This document shows, piece by piece, positions 1-7,864 of a stretch of DNA of 64,000 nt (its first letter is position 1; each line of letters opens with the position of its first letter). A program made the position numbers and the translations under genes. The notes under the pieces are model-generated. The model ran no database searches, was not told where the DNA came from, and saw only the letters and a program-made list of their open reading frames with translations. Source of the DNA: Lysinibacillus odysseyi (GTDB lineage Bacteria > Bacillota > Bacilli > Bacillales_A > Planococcaceae); the NCBI GenBank assembly GCA_014595895.1, contig JABUKB010000001.1, positions 1,054,001-1,118,000 on the forward strand, written 5' to 3'.

Positions 1-1
1 T

Positions 2-739
2 AAAAATATCTCGTTAACGATTGAAGAAGGTAAATTTGTCGGGATTATAGGACCCAATGGTAGCGGAAAAACGACGATGCTCAAAATCCTTTACCGCCAC
101 TTAAAACAAACATCTGGAAACGTGACACTACATGAAAAAGATATTTGGGATGTTACTCCTAAAACATTTGCAAAACAAATGGCAGTAGTCAGTCAGGAAT
201 CTACGGTGCTGTTCGATTTCACTGTCAAAGAATTAGTGCTAATGGGCCGTCTACCATATAAAAAATGGATGAGTGCTGATAATAAAGAGGATTATGCAAT
301 CGTTGAAGAAAGTATGAGACTGGCAAATATCTCTCACTTGGCAGATCGAACATTACATAATTTATCTGGCGGAGAAAAAAAGCGGGTTATGCTTGCGCGT
401 GCTCTTGCACAGAAAGCTGCTATTCTCGTATTGGATGAGCCAACTAACCATTTAGATATCGAACATCAGCTGCAATTGATGGATTTAGTAAGAAATTTAC
501 CGATTACGATTATTGCGGCACTTCATGATTTGAATTTAGCGGCAGCCTATTGTGACGAACTGATTGTCATGAAAGAGGGACACTTTTATATGCAGGGGTC
601 GCCTATGGATGTTTTAACAGAGAAGACATTGCAAGAAGTCTTTCACATTCAAGCGGGTATTGCTAAAAATCCATTTACAAACAAACTACACTTATTTTTT
701 TATACAGATAGACATACTGAGGGAGATCATGATGAATAA
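2..739 (+). CDS. ABC transporter ATP-binding protein, FecE/BtuD type (5' truncated)
   Basis: ATPase subunit of an iron-siderophore/heme/cobalamin-type importer. The frame is open from base 2, so the gene starts left of the window. Visible motifs are a Walker A (GPNGSGKTT), the signature LSGGEKKR and a Walker B (ILVLDEPTNHLD) followed by the H-loop region (ALHDLNLAA). The product would power uptake through a permease presumably encoded to the left. It overlaps the binding-protein gene by 8 bases, indicating one operon. Cobalamin biosynthesis genes follow, which favours a corrinoid substrate, but sequence alone cannot separate corrinoid from siderophore or heme. Confidence 0.93.
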   Translation, partial: KNISLTIEEGKFVGIIGPNGSGKTTMLKILYRHLKQTSGNVTLHEKDIWDVTPKTFAKQMAVVSQESTVLFDFTVKELVLMGRLPYKKWMSADNKEDYAIVEESMRLANISHLADRTLHNLSGGEKKRVMLARALAQKAAILVLDEPTNHLDIEHQLQLMDLVRNLPITIIAALHDLNLAAAYCDELIVMKEGHFYMQGSPMDVLTEKTLQEVFHIQAGIAKNPFTNKLHLFFYTDRHTEGDHDE

Positions 740-1715
740 AAATAAAAAGCTCTGGGCTCCACTTGTTTTAATAGCAGCATTTTTATTAACTGCATGCGGT
801 GGGGAAGATCAAGTAAAAAAAATAGAGGCAGATAGTTTAAAAGAAAATAGTGAAGTAGTAACGATCGAAAATGAAGGTATGACCATTGAATATAAGGAAG
901 CGCCTAAAAAAGCAATTTCCATTAACCAACACGTTACTGAGATTATGTTGGCGTTAGAGTTAGAAGATTCAATGGTCGGCACAGCCTACTTGGATGACCA
1001 AATTTATGAGCCCCTTCAAGCAGCTTATGAAGAAGTCCCTGTATTGGCAGAGCAATATCCTTCAAAGGAGCAAATTGTTTCCGCAGAAGCAGATTTTATT
1101 TACGGGGGCTGGGCAAGTGCATTTAATGAAAAAAATGTCATGTCCCGAAAGGAGCTGCAAGAACTAGGGATAGGAAGTTATTTGCAGTCATCATCCGTAA
1201 AAGTAGGCCCTACCTTAGATGATATTTATACGGATATCCGGAATATCGCAAAAATCTTCCGAGTAGAAGCACGAGGGGAAACACTGATTAAAGAGATGAA
1301 TGAAGACATCAAAGAAATTACGGATCAGTTACCGGAAATCAAAGACCCAATTGATGTACTTGTATTTGATAGCGGGGACATCGATGTCTTTACAGCAACG
1401 CAAAACTTTATGAATACGCTGATTACAATGGCGGGAGGTCACAATGTGTTTGGTGATATCGAAGACAATTGGGCAACCGTTTCGAAAGAAGATGCTGTGG
1501 AGCGTGCGCCAGAAGCGATCGTTGTCATTGATTATGGTTCAACAACAGCACAAGAAAAAATTAACTTTTTGAAATCCGATCCGGCACTTAGCCAAACACC
1601 TGCTGTACAGAATGAACATTTTATTATTTTGCCATTATCTGCGGCATCTGAAGGTGTTCGAGTAGCGGAGGCTCTTGAAATTTTAGCAAAAGGCTTTTAT
1701 CCAGAATCATTTTAA
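732..1715 (+). CDS. ABC transporter substrate-binding lipoprotein, BtuF/FepB-like
   Basis: Extracellular binding lipoprotein of the same importer. A basic start (MNKNKKLW), hydrophobic stretch and lipobox LLTACGG give a type II signal peptide with the lipidated Cys near residue 21. The mature part has the two-lobed class III layout, with a motif resembling the conserved KAISINQHVTEIMLALE region. An open frame extends upstream to 660, but the GGGAG ribosome site at about 721-725 fits ATG 732 (or 729), not TTG 660. The stop is followed after 22 bases by the next gene. Corrinoid binding is inferred from the neighbours; Fe-siderophore is the alternative. Confidence 0.88.
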   Translation: MNKNKKLWAPLVLIAAFLLTACGGEDQVKKIEADSLKENSEVVTIENEGMTIEYKEAPKKAISINQHVTEIMLALELEDSMVGTAYLDDQIYEPLQAAYEEVPVLAEQYPSKEQIVSAEADFIYGGWASAFNEKNVMSRKELQELGIGSYLQSSSVKVGPTLDDIYTDIRNIAKIFRVEARGETLIKEMNEDIKEITDQLPEIKDPIDVLVFDSGDIDVFTATQNFMNTLITMAGGHNVFGDIEDNWATVSKEDAVERAPEAIVVIDYGSTTAQEKINFLKSDPALSQTPAVQNEHFIILPLSAASEGVRVAEALEILAKGFYPESF

Positions 1716-1737
1716 ACAATGAAATGGCGGTGTCTTG

Positions 1738-2415
1738 ATGAAGCAGTACATGAAACAAAACTTTGACAATGCGATGAAGCTGCCAATGCCGGGAAAAACG
1801 TTTGCGAAGTTGGGAGCAAAGGGTGACTATGTGGCATTACAGGTCCGCCCAGGATTGATTAATAAACACGTAACAAGTGAGCAGCTCATCACTCTAGCAA
1901 ATCTTGAAAAAGAGGGATCTGTAAAATACTCCGCAGGACATAGCTTCATTGTCACGATCCAGCAAAACAGTATGGAAGAAGCAATAGAAATGCTCACGCA
2001 GGTCGGGCTTTATGTGGTGCCTCCAACACCATGCGCGACACTAAAATGTTGCGATTTTTGTGACGGCGATGTCTTAGATGCATTACCTTTAGCAAGGCAG
2101 CTATTATTACAGATTGAGCAAATGCCGATGAAACAGCGCATTAGAATTGGATTTAATGCTTGTACACTTGCTTGTTACAATGCGGTGCAAGATGATTTGG
2201 GATTAGTGTTTCATAACGGGAAAGTGGATGTATACGGTGGGGCCATTCCGATGGGGAGACGTGCCAGATCGGGGCAATTACTGATGAAGAATGTGCCTGA
2301 ACAGCAAATTTTAAATATCATTCAGCAATTATTAACATTATACAACACATCACCTGTCGAGAAGTTTGCAACTTTTATAAAGCGGGAGAAAGCAACAATT
2401 CAACTACTTCAGTAA
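1738..2415 (+). CDS. Nitrite/sulfite reductase half-domain protein (4Fe-4S type), cobalamin cluster
   Basis: A 225-residue protein that looks like one ferredoxin-like half of a nitrite/sulfite reductase followed by a cysteine-rich segment. Cysteines cluster at CATLKCCDFC and NACTLACYN, as expected for a 4Fe-4S/siroheme-binding fold, followed by a glycine-rich VYGGAIPMGRRAR stretch. Family knowledge: such short proteins include CobG-like and siroheme-linked enzymes. Its place directly before CbiX suggests a role in early corrin ring chemistry or in supplying a redox centre. TTG 1735 is also in frame; ATG 1738 is preferred. The exact reaction cannot be assigned. Confidence 0.72.
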   Translation: MKQYMKQNFDNAMKLPMPGKTFAKLGAKGDYVALQVRPGLINKHVTSEQLITLANLEKEGSVKYSAGHSFIVTIQQNSMEEAIEMLTQVGLYVVPPTPCATLKCCDFCDGDVLDALPLARQLLLQIEQMPMKQRIRIGFNACTLACYNAVQDDLGLVFHNGKVDVYGGAIPMGRRARSGQLLMKNVPEQQILNIIQQLLTLYNTSPVEKFATFIKREKATIQLLQ

Positions 2416-2428
2416 GGAGGTTTATTGG

Positions 2429-3625
2429 ATGACAACATGGAATTTAATGAATATGCAACGCCATTTATTGATATGTAATGGAGCAACTTGCATGGGGGCT
2501 GGTGCACAAGAAGTTACCCAGCAAATCCGAGATGAAATTCGGAAACATCGTTTGGATGAAACGATTCATACGTCACGTACACGCTGTAACGGAAGATGCA
2601 AAGATAAATGTGTAGTCATTGATTATCCAAAAGGTACTTGGTATTCCGTTCAACAGGAAGAGACGGCACGAGCGATTGTACATGAAAATGTAGAAGAAAC
2701 ATCTATTATCTATTCCATTGAAGGCGGAGAGCGTGCTAGACATGATCATCGCATCAAGGGGGTAGAAAAATACAAAAAACGGAAAGGTGCTTCAAAACAA
2801 GCTGTTTTATTTGTAGGGCATGGTAGTAGAGTAGAAGCGGGCAACGAAGAGGTACGCCAGTTTATTCAGCAAATGAAGGCGTTAATCAATCCGGAAATTC
2901 ATGTAGAAGCATGTTTCTTAGAATTCGCAAATCCCGACATAGAAGATGGCATTCACCTGTGTATTGATCAGGGAGCAGATGAAATTCATGTTGTACCAAT
3001 CATTTTACTTCATGCAGGTCATTCGAAAATGCATATACCGGCTGAAATTGAACATGTCAGTGAGCAATTCCCTGATATTCGTTTCACATATGGCCAAACG
3101 ATCGGTATTCATGATGAAATATTTGAGATTTTGAAAACACGCTTGCAAGAAGTTGGATTTGATCCGCAAGCAAATCATGAAGATACCGCCATTTTATTAA
3201 TTGCCCGTGGAAGTAGCGATGTCGATGCAAAAGCTGATTTTTACAATATTTCTCGTATACTTGACCAAAAGTTAAACGGACCGATTGTAGAAAGTGCCTT
3301 CATGGGGGTAACGACACCTACTGTCGAGCAGGGAATTGAACGTTGCATAGAATTGGGCGCCAAAAAGGTTATTATGCTGCCTTATTTCTTATTTACAGGC
3401 GTTTTAATGGAACGTATGGCAAAAATGGCTGAATCCTTTAAAATGAATTTCATAGATGTTGATATTACGTTAGCAAATTATTTCGGCTACCATCCGAAGT
3501 TGAAAAATGTATTATTGGAACGAATGGAGCAAGCAATGGATGGCTCGTCAACAGGCATGAAAGACCTGGAGAATTTCCGTAAATATGTAGCGGAGCACGG
3601 CTATGTGCATCATCACCATCATTAA
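2429..3625 (+). CDS. cbiX: Sirohydrochlorin cobaltochelatase CbiX with N-terminal ferredoxin-like domain
   Basis: Inserts Co2+ into sirohydrochlorin in the anaerobic cobalamin pathway. Residues 1-105 form a thioredoxin-like 2Fe-2S ferredoxin domain (LICNGATC, then RTRCNGRCKDKC). Residues 125-360 are a duplicated CbiX fold: VLFVGHGSR opens the first half and ILLIARGSS the second, with LLHAGHSKMHIPAEI carrying metal-binding histidines. The C-terminus ends in a run of five histidines, like the histidine-rich tails of other long CbiX proteins. A perfect AAGGAGG lies 8 bases before the ATG. At 398 residues it is longer than a two-repeat CbiX because of the fused ferredoxin, which may feed electrons or hold a regulatory cluster. 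Confidence 0.9.
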   Translation: MTTWNLMNMQRHLLICNGATCMGAGAQEVTQQIRDEIRKHRLDETIHTSRTRCNGRCKDKCVVIDYPKGTWYSVQQEETARAIVHENVEETSIIYSIEGGERARHDHRIKGVEKYKKRKGASKQAVLFVGHGSRVEAGNEEVRQFIQQMKALINPEIHVEACFLEFANPDIEDGIHLCIDQGADEIHVVPIILLHAGHSKMHIPAEIEHVSEQFPDIRFTYGQTIGIHDEIFEILKTRLQEVGFDPQANHEDTAILLIARGSSDVDAKADFYNISRILDQKLNGPIVESAFMGVTTPTVEQGIERCIELGAKKVIMLPYFLFTGVLMERMAKMAESFKMNFIDVDITLANYFGYHPKLKNVLLERMEQAMDGSSTGMKDLENFRKYVAEHGYVHHHHH

Positions 3626-3634
3626 TAGAAAACG

Positions 3635-3666
3635 ATTACCGGAGCAGTGTACTTTGCTTCGGTAAT
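3635..3666 (+). terminator. Strong stem-loop between cbiX and cbiB
   Basis: A 12-bp stem (one G-U pair) with an 8-base loop lies just after cbiX. No T-run follows, so it is more likely a weak terminator or mRNA-stabilising/processing hairpin inside the operon than a full stop. Confidence 0.55.
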
Positions 3667-3697
3667 TATCATTTACTAATAAACTGATTTTGAGGAT

Positions 3698-4657
3698 TTG
3701 ATTATCTTGTTATATTTTGTGTGTGTATTAGCAGTCATAATAGATCGGATGTTTGGAGACCCGAAGCGCTGGACTCACCCCGTTATCTATATAGGAGCTT
3801 TTATATCTTTCTTAGAAAAAAGGCTAAATAAAGGAAAATACTTACGCCTTAAAGGCTTCATTACCGTGTGTTTGACGGTATGCAGCACAACATTCATTGT
3901 CTTTGCCCTTGTTTACACGGCTTTTAAAATTCATGTCCTTGCATGGGTAGTTGCAGAAGTAATACTCATTAGCCTTGCCCTTGCACAAAAATCATTAAAA
4001 GAAGCTGCCATGCTCGTATATAATGCACTAGAAGAAAATGATATGGGTACAGCTCGGGAAAAGCTAAGCTGGATTGTAGGGAGAGACACTGGTCATCTAG
4101 ATGAGAGCGAAATCGTGCGGGGTGTCATTGAAACGGTCTCTGAAAATACAAGTGATGGCATAACAGCACCGCTACTGTATTCACTTTGTTTCGGTGCGAC
4201 AGGTGCATGGTGCTATAAAGCGATCAACACACTCGATTCCATGATTGGCTACAAAAATGACCGCTATCAACAGTTTGGATTCGTTGCAGCAAAGCTAGAC
4301 GATATAGCAAACCTAATTCCAAGTCGTATTTCTGGTTTTCTTCTATTAATTAGTACAAAGAGTCATATTGATCAACCTCTAAAAATGCGCATAAAAAATT
4401 GGTTTAACGATGCGAAAAAGCACCCTAGCCCAAACAGCGGATATTTAGAAGCTGCAACTGCTTGGCAATTGGGCATCCGTTTAGGCGGGTACAATCGATA
4501 TGGTGGCAAAGAGTCATTTCGAGCATATATGGGACAGCCTTTTTATAAGATGCAAAAACATCATATAAAAGCAGCAATGAAACAAATGTATATTTGTACA
4601 GGGGGGATATTATTTTTAGGAGGAGTTGTATATGCTTTTGTCTATACTTGGAACTAA
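3698..4657 (+). CDS. cbiB: Adenosylcobinamide-phosphate synthase CbiB
   Basis: Integral membrane enzyme that attaches aminopropanol (or its phosphate) to adenosylcobyric acid to make cobinamide. Family signatures are the N-terminal DRMFGDPKRWTHPV motif after the first membrane segment and the central ENTSDGITAPLLY / KAINTLDSMIGYKN region; several hydrophobic segments and a full length of 319 residues fit CbiB. The start is TTG 3698, four bases after a GAGGA ribosome site. The gene follows cbiX after a hairpin. The other late cobalamin genes (cobD, cobQ, cobU, cobS) do not follow here, so the pathway must be completed elsewhere. Confidence 0.93.
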   Translation: MIILLYFVCVLAVIIDRMFGDPKRWTHPVIYIGAFISFLEKRLNKGKYLRLKGFITVCLTVCSTTFIVFALVYTAFKIHVLAWVVAEVILISLALAQKSLKEAAMLVYNALEENDMGTAREKLSWIVGRDTGHLDESEIVRGVIETVSENTSDGITAPLLYSLCFGATGAWCYKAINTLDSMIGYKNDRYQQFGFVAAKLDDIANLIPSRISGFLLLISTKSHIDQPLKMRIKNWFNDAKKHPSPNSGYLEAATAWQLGIRLGGYNRYGGKESFRAYMGQPFYKMQKHHIKAAMKQMYICTGGILFLGGVVYAFVYTWN

Positions 4658-4748
4658 TGCTTCGGCTCCGTACCAAGATATGAAAATGGTTATGTCGCAA
4701 GAGATCATAGACGTAGATGGAAATGGTAGAGTCTATAGATCGCTATAA
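4632..4748 (+). CDS. 38-residue ORF overlapping the end of cbiB; possible gene remnant
   Basis: A short frame (start MLLSILGTNASAPYQD, end GRVYRSL) begins inside the last codons of cbiB. It has a near-perfect AGGAGGAG site at 4618-4625, six bases before its ATG, an arrangement normally reserved for translationally coupled operon genes. I do not recognise the product. It could be a genuine small protein, or the surviving start of a deleted downstream cobalamin gene now read into unrelated sequence. The good ribosome site argues that it is translated; function is unknown. Confidence 0.45.
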   Translation: MLLSILGTNASAPYQDMKMVMSQEIIDVDGNGRVYRSL

Positions 4749-5039
4749 AAGTAAAAAGCAGATAGCAGAATGTTGATGATAATTCTATGAGAAACATTAT
4801 TAGAATCCTCATTCATAACGTTTTAAAACTTCCTATAGAGAAAGGTTAAAAGTGGGGAAGGACGTTATGGATAGAGGGTTTTTTCTGCTTCAAGAAAGAA
4901 CGAAAAAAATTATGGCTTCTTAAAGAAGAAGCAAGATACTTGCTAGATAAATTTTTTTCTTAGATGTGTAAATGTTCCTTAGTACAAACCGATTATATGT
5001 ATAGGATATGTATAACATTTTGGTAATAAAAGAGTTTTA
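4749..5039. other. Gene-free stretch after the cobalamin cluster
   Basis: AT-rich sequence with stops in all frames. I see no convincing gene, RNA or clean terminator; it ends in the promoter of the HemAT-like gene. Confidence 0.6.
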
Positions 5040-5068
5040 TTGACATATAAATCCGAAAATGTTATACA
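5040..5068 (+). promoter_or_regulatory. Sigma-A promoter of the HemAT-like gene
   Basis: A perfect -35 TTGACA at 5040-5045, a 17-base spacer and a -10 TATACA at 5063-5068. The start codon lies about 32 bases further on. Confidence 0.72.
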
Positions 5069-5099
5069 AAGAATATACAAAAAACTGAGGTGAATGGGA

Positions 5100-6407
5100 A
5101 TGGGAAAGTGGTGGAAACCAAAATTACCACAGGACAATGTGGGACAGCAGGAACAGTTACAAAATTTTACACCCATTATAAAGTTTACAAGCATGCCTGA
5201 ATTGAAGCAACAAATGAAATTAATAGGTATTGAAGAGGACACCTTACGTCAAATCAAGTCGTATCAACCGTTCATTGTTGCAGGCATTTCAGATATCACT
5301 GAAGTATTTTATCAAAGTGTGCTTGCCATTCCTTCATTGCGAAAAATTATAGAGGAACGTACGCAAATTGATCGATTAAAGAAAACATTAGGTTCATATA
5401 TCATTACAATGTTCGATGGTATTTTTGTTGACGAAACGATTGAACGGAAAAGAAAGCTTGCACGTATGCACTTTAAAATTGGGTTGGATCCTAAGTGGTA
5501 TATGGGAACATTCCAAAAATTGCAGGAAGTGATTATTGCATTGATTTGCAAAGATATGACGGATATTGTGTTGCGTGAACAAGTTATTTTAAATGTATCG
5601 AAGCTAATTAATTTTGAAATGCAAATTGTGCTAGAGGAACACGAACAGGAAAATCTTAAACTTCGGAATGCACAATATGACATTGTAAAAAATGAATTGA
5701 AGGATAAATTATCTTCTATTATTCAAAACCTTGCTGATTTAACAGAAGCAACGAATACATCAATCGAACAAGTAAATAACCATACATTTCAAATTAGCAG
5801 CACCATTGAATCCAATGTAGAAATCGTACAGCATATTCATACAGATGCGGTAATCGGGGAAAAAGACGTTACCAAATTAGAGCAGGAAATGCTGGAAATT
5901 AAGAATAGCACAAAAGAGATGGGAAGCTTAATAGACAACCTGAAAGTTTCGTCTGAGCAAATCATTCATATTGTTTCGCTTGTGAAAAATATTGCAGATC
6001 AAACCAATTTACTGGCATTGAATGCCTCGATTGAAGCAGCTAGAGCGGGGGACCATGGAAAAGGTTTTGCCGTAGTAGCGCAAGAGGTAAGAAAGTTAGC
6101 TGAGCAATCAAAGAATTCCGTGGAAAATATAACAAATCTAATACAAACTTCGACTACGTTGACTAATACTGCTGTTGAAATGATTGACGGTGTACAAGTA
6201 CGAGTTGACTCGGGTTTAGATGTATCGGTGAGCACGCAACAAAAATTTCAGCAAATTTTGAAAGCTATTGAACAAAATGAACAACAAATAAAACAAGTAG
6301 CTGCAGATATATCAAACTTAAGCAGTGTGATTGGCAATATCGGCAATGAAACGAGAAATGTGGCCAGCACTGCTGATGACCTTTATCAAATGACTACACA
6401 TTTATAG
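5100..6407 (+). CDS. hemAT: HemAT-like globin-coupled chemotaxis transducer
   Basis: Soluble heme-based oxygen sensor for aerotaxis. Residues 1-185 form a sensor globin: proximal heme His124 lies in [16 protein letters not shown] and a distal Tyr71 in ITEVFYQSV, the same 53-residue spacing as His123/Tyr70 of the Bacillus subtilis protein. A coiled-coil methyl-accepting signalling domain follows, with the hairpin tip around [21 protein letters not shown] and [12 protein letters not shown]. There are no membrane segments. ATG 5094 abuts the ribosome site, while ATG 5100 sits seven bases after GAGGTG, so 5100 is chosen. It stands alone with its own promoter and terminator. Confidence 0.93.
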   Translation: MGKWWKPKLPQDNVGQQEQLQNFTPIIKFTSMPELKQQMKLIGIEEDTLRQIKSYQPFIVAGISDITEVFYQSVLAIPSLRKIIEERTQIDRLKKTLGSYIITMFDGIFVDETIERKRKLARMHFKIGLDPKWYMGTFQKLQEVIIALICKDMTDIVLREQVILNVSKLINFEMQIVLEEHEQENLKLRNAQYDIVKNELKDKLSSIIQNLADLTEATNTSIEQVNNHTFQISSTIESNVEIVQHIHTDAVIGEKDVTKLEQEMLEIKNSTKEMGSLIDNLKVSSEQIIHIVSLVKNIADQTNLLALNASIEAARAGDHGKGFAVVAQEVRKLAEQSKNSVENITNLIQTSTTLTNTAVEMIDGVQVRVDSGLDVSVSTQQKFQQILKAIEQNEQQIKQVAADISNLSSVIGNIGNETRNVASTADDLYQMTTHL

Positions 6408-6478
6408 GATGGAAGCAATAAGTCTGTAGTTCAAGGACGAATCAACCTTGTAGAGTTAGCAAGGATATTCTTAAGAAA

Positions 6479-6525
6479 AACAGGTAAAAGCATTTTTATG
6501 GAATGCTGTTTTACCTGTTTTTTAT
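6479..6525 (+). terminator. Intrinsic terminator after the HemAT-like gene
   Basis: Inverted repeat (AACAGGTAAAA-GCATT against AATGC-tg-TTTTACCTGTT, with a two-base bulge) followed by a TTTTTT run. Confidence 0.8.
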
Positions 6526-6630
6526 TTATAAGATAACTACAAAATAGAAAGCCTTTTGGATGATTTTTTCGAATCTTTTTCACCTGTTTTTTCGTACATT
6601 AAATGGGAAAGGAAATGGAGGTTATTGGAA

Positions 6631-6963
6631 ATGGGAAAAACAAAAAAATTAATGTCCGGTATATCAGCAACAGCAGTCGCGTTAACCTTAGCTGGCTGTA
6701 GCACATCTACGAGCAGCTTACCGCCAAAACCCGCAGATCAAAGCTGTCGCGATTGGGATTGGTCTGAGGAAGATGGCGTATGGCAATGCGATGAAAGTCG
6801 TTCAGGACATTACGGCGCGTACTACTTCGGGGGTCGCTATTATAAAAATAAGACAGCTTTATATAATAGCACTGACTATACAAATTATAAAAGTAGTGCG
6901 AGCTATAAAGCAGGAAAATCGAGCTCAGGGTTTGGCAGTGGCTTAAAAAGTTTCGGCGGATAA
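6631..6963 (+). CDS. Small Tyr/Ser/Gly-rich lipoprotein of the DUF350/ATP-grasp cluster
   Basis: A 110-residue predicted lipoprotein: MGKTKKLMSG start, hydrophobic core and lipobox LTLAGCS, then a short Cys/Trp-rich segment (SCRDWDWSEEDGVWQCDES) and a low-complexity Tyr/Ser/Gly/Lys tail (YYFGGRYYKNK, GSGLKSFGG). The frame is open from 6556, but the GGAGG nine bases before ATG 6631 and the signal sequence set the start. It leads a four-gene run with a DUF350 protein and an ATP-grasp ligase, the position taken by YgiB-type proteins in Escherichia coli. It may be the surface target modified by the ligase; that is an inference. Confidence 0.7.
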   Translation: MGKTKKLMSGISATAVALTLAGCSTSTSSLPPKPADQSCRDWDWSEEDGVWQCDESRSGHYGAYYFGGRYYKNKTALYNSTDYTNYKSSASYKAGKSSSGFGSGLKSFGG

Positions 6964-6983
6964 AAGGAGAAAGGCGGAAGAAC

Positions 6984-7382
6984 ATGAATATATATTTGAA
7001 TTTTTTATCATATGTGGGCGTATCAATTGGCTTATTGATAGTTGGGATGTTGTTGTTTACGTTAAGCACGCCCAAAATCAAGGAATTTCAATTAATCGGG
7101 AATAAAAATGTGGCAGCCGCAATGCTATTGGGCGGGAAAGTAATGGGGCTGGCGATTGTATTAGGTGCTGCGGCAGAGTATTCGATTTCATTAACAGATA
7201 TGATGATTTGGGGTGCCATCGGAATTATAGCGCAAGTTATTGTATTTTTCATTGCGGAACTCATAACAATTCGTTTTAGCATTCAAAAAGCGATCGAAGA
7301 AGATAATCGAGCGGTCGGAACGATTTTATTATCGCTATCATTAGCGGTCGGCTGGATTGTGGCGAAATGTCTATCATACTAG
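6984..7382 (+). CDS. DUF350 (YjfL-like) integral membrane protein
   Basis: A 132-residue, four-helix membrane protein of the DUF350/YjfL type. Hydrophobic segments lie near residues 5-28, 44-65, 72-95 and 110-130; a small polar turn (STPKIKEFQLIGNKN) separates the first two. GGAGAAAGG precedes the ATG. Family knowledge: DUF350 proteins recur next to GspS-like ATP-grasp ligases in many bacteria, but their biochemical role is unproven. Here the gene lies 20 bases after the lipoprotein gene and 18 bases before the next, so it is clearly in one operon. Confidence 0.85.
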   Translation: MNIYLNFLSYVGVSIGLLIVGMLLFTLSTPKIKEFQLIGNKNVAAAMLLGGKVMGLAIVLGAAAEYSISLTDMMIWGAIGIIAQVIVFFIAELITIRFSIQKAIEEDNRAVGTILLSLSLAVGWIVAKCLSY

Positions 7383-7400
7383 AAGGAGGAGGGGAGAGCT

Positions 7401-7856
7401 TTGAAGCAGTTAGTCTATTATATCGATAAAGGGAATAATCATTTTGAGGCATTTTATGAATATATGGCAACCGATGTAGGTGTCGACGAATTTTATGCAC
7501 GACAGCTTTGTACATACTTTATTATGCGCGGTACACAATTTGAACTAATATCGAACGAGATGCAAGAGGATGTAGAAGTGCTCGTATTAAAAGAGATAGG
7601 ACGCAATTTACCTGGCGAGGATGAACAAAATTTCAGGGGACGAGGAATCCATATCGAATTCAGGAGTCCAAATGAACGTGAAAATTATCGATTGCTCTCC
7701 CGCATTCCTTGCGAGACCCATTTTGACGTGATTCGTTATTTACTAAAGGATGTGGTAGATGTTCCTCTGATTGGGCAAATGGTCGTTGCTTCCACTGAAA
7801 TTGACGAAGACCGCGGCGTCTATGTGATGTATGTAACTGAGTTGAAAGTGGGCTGA
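7401..7856 (+). CDS. Conserved-context hypothetical protein of the DUF350/ATP-grasp cluster
   Basis: A 151-residue soluble, acidic protein with no signal or membrane segment that I cannot assign to a family. It starts at TTG 7401 behind a very strong GGAGGAGGGGAG. Readable features are a Cys/Tyr-rich helix (YARQLCTYFIMRG) and a C-terminal strand-rich region. It ends eight bases before the ATP-grasp gene, so it is probably a partner of that enzyme. In enterobacteria the same kind of cluster carries small unknown proteins (YjfI, YjfK); equivalence is only a positional guess. Confidence 0.65.
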   Translation: MKQLVYYIDKGNNHFEAFYEYMATDVGVDEFYARQLCTYFIMRGTQFELISNEMQEDVEVLVLKEIGRNLPGEDEQNFRGRGIHIEFRSPNERENYRLLSRIPCETHFDVIRYLLKDVVDVPLIGQMVVASTEIDEDRGVYVMYVTELKVG

Positions 7857-7864
7857 ATAACTTC

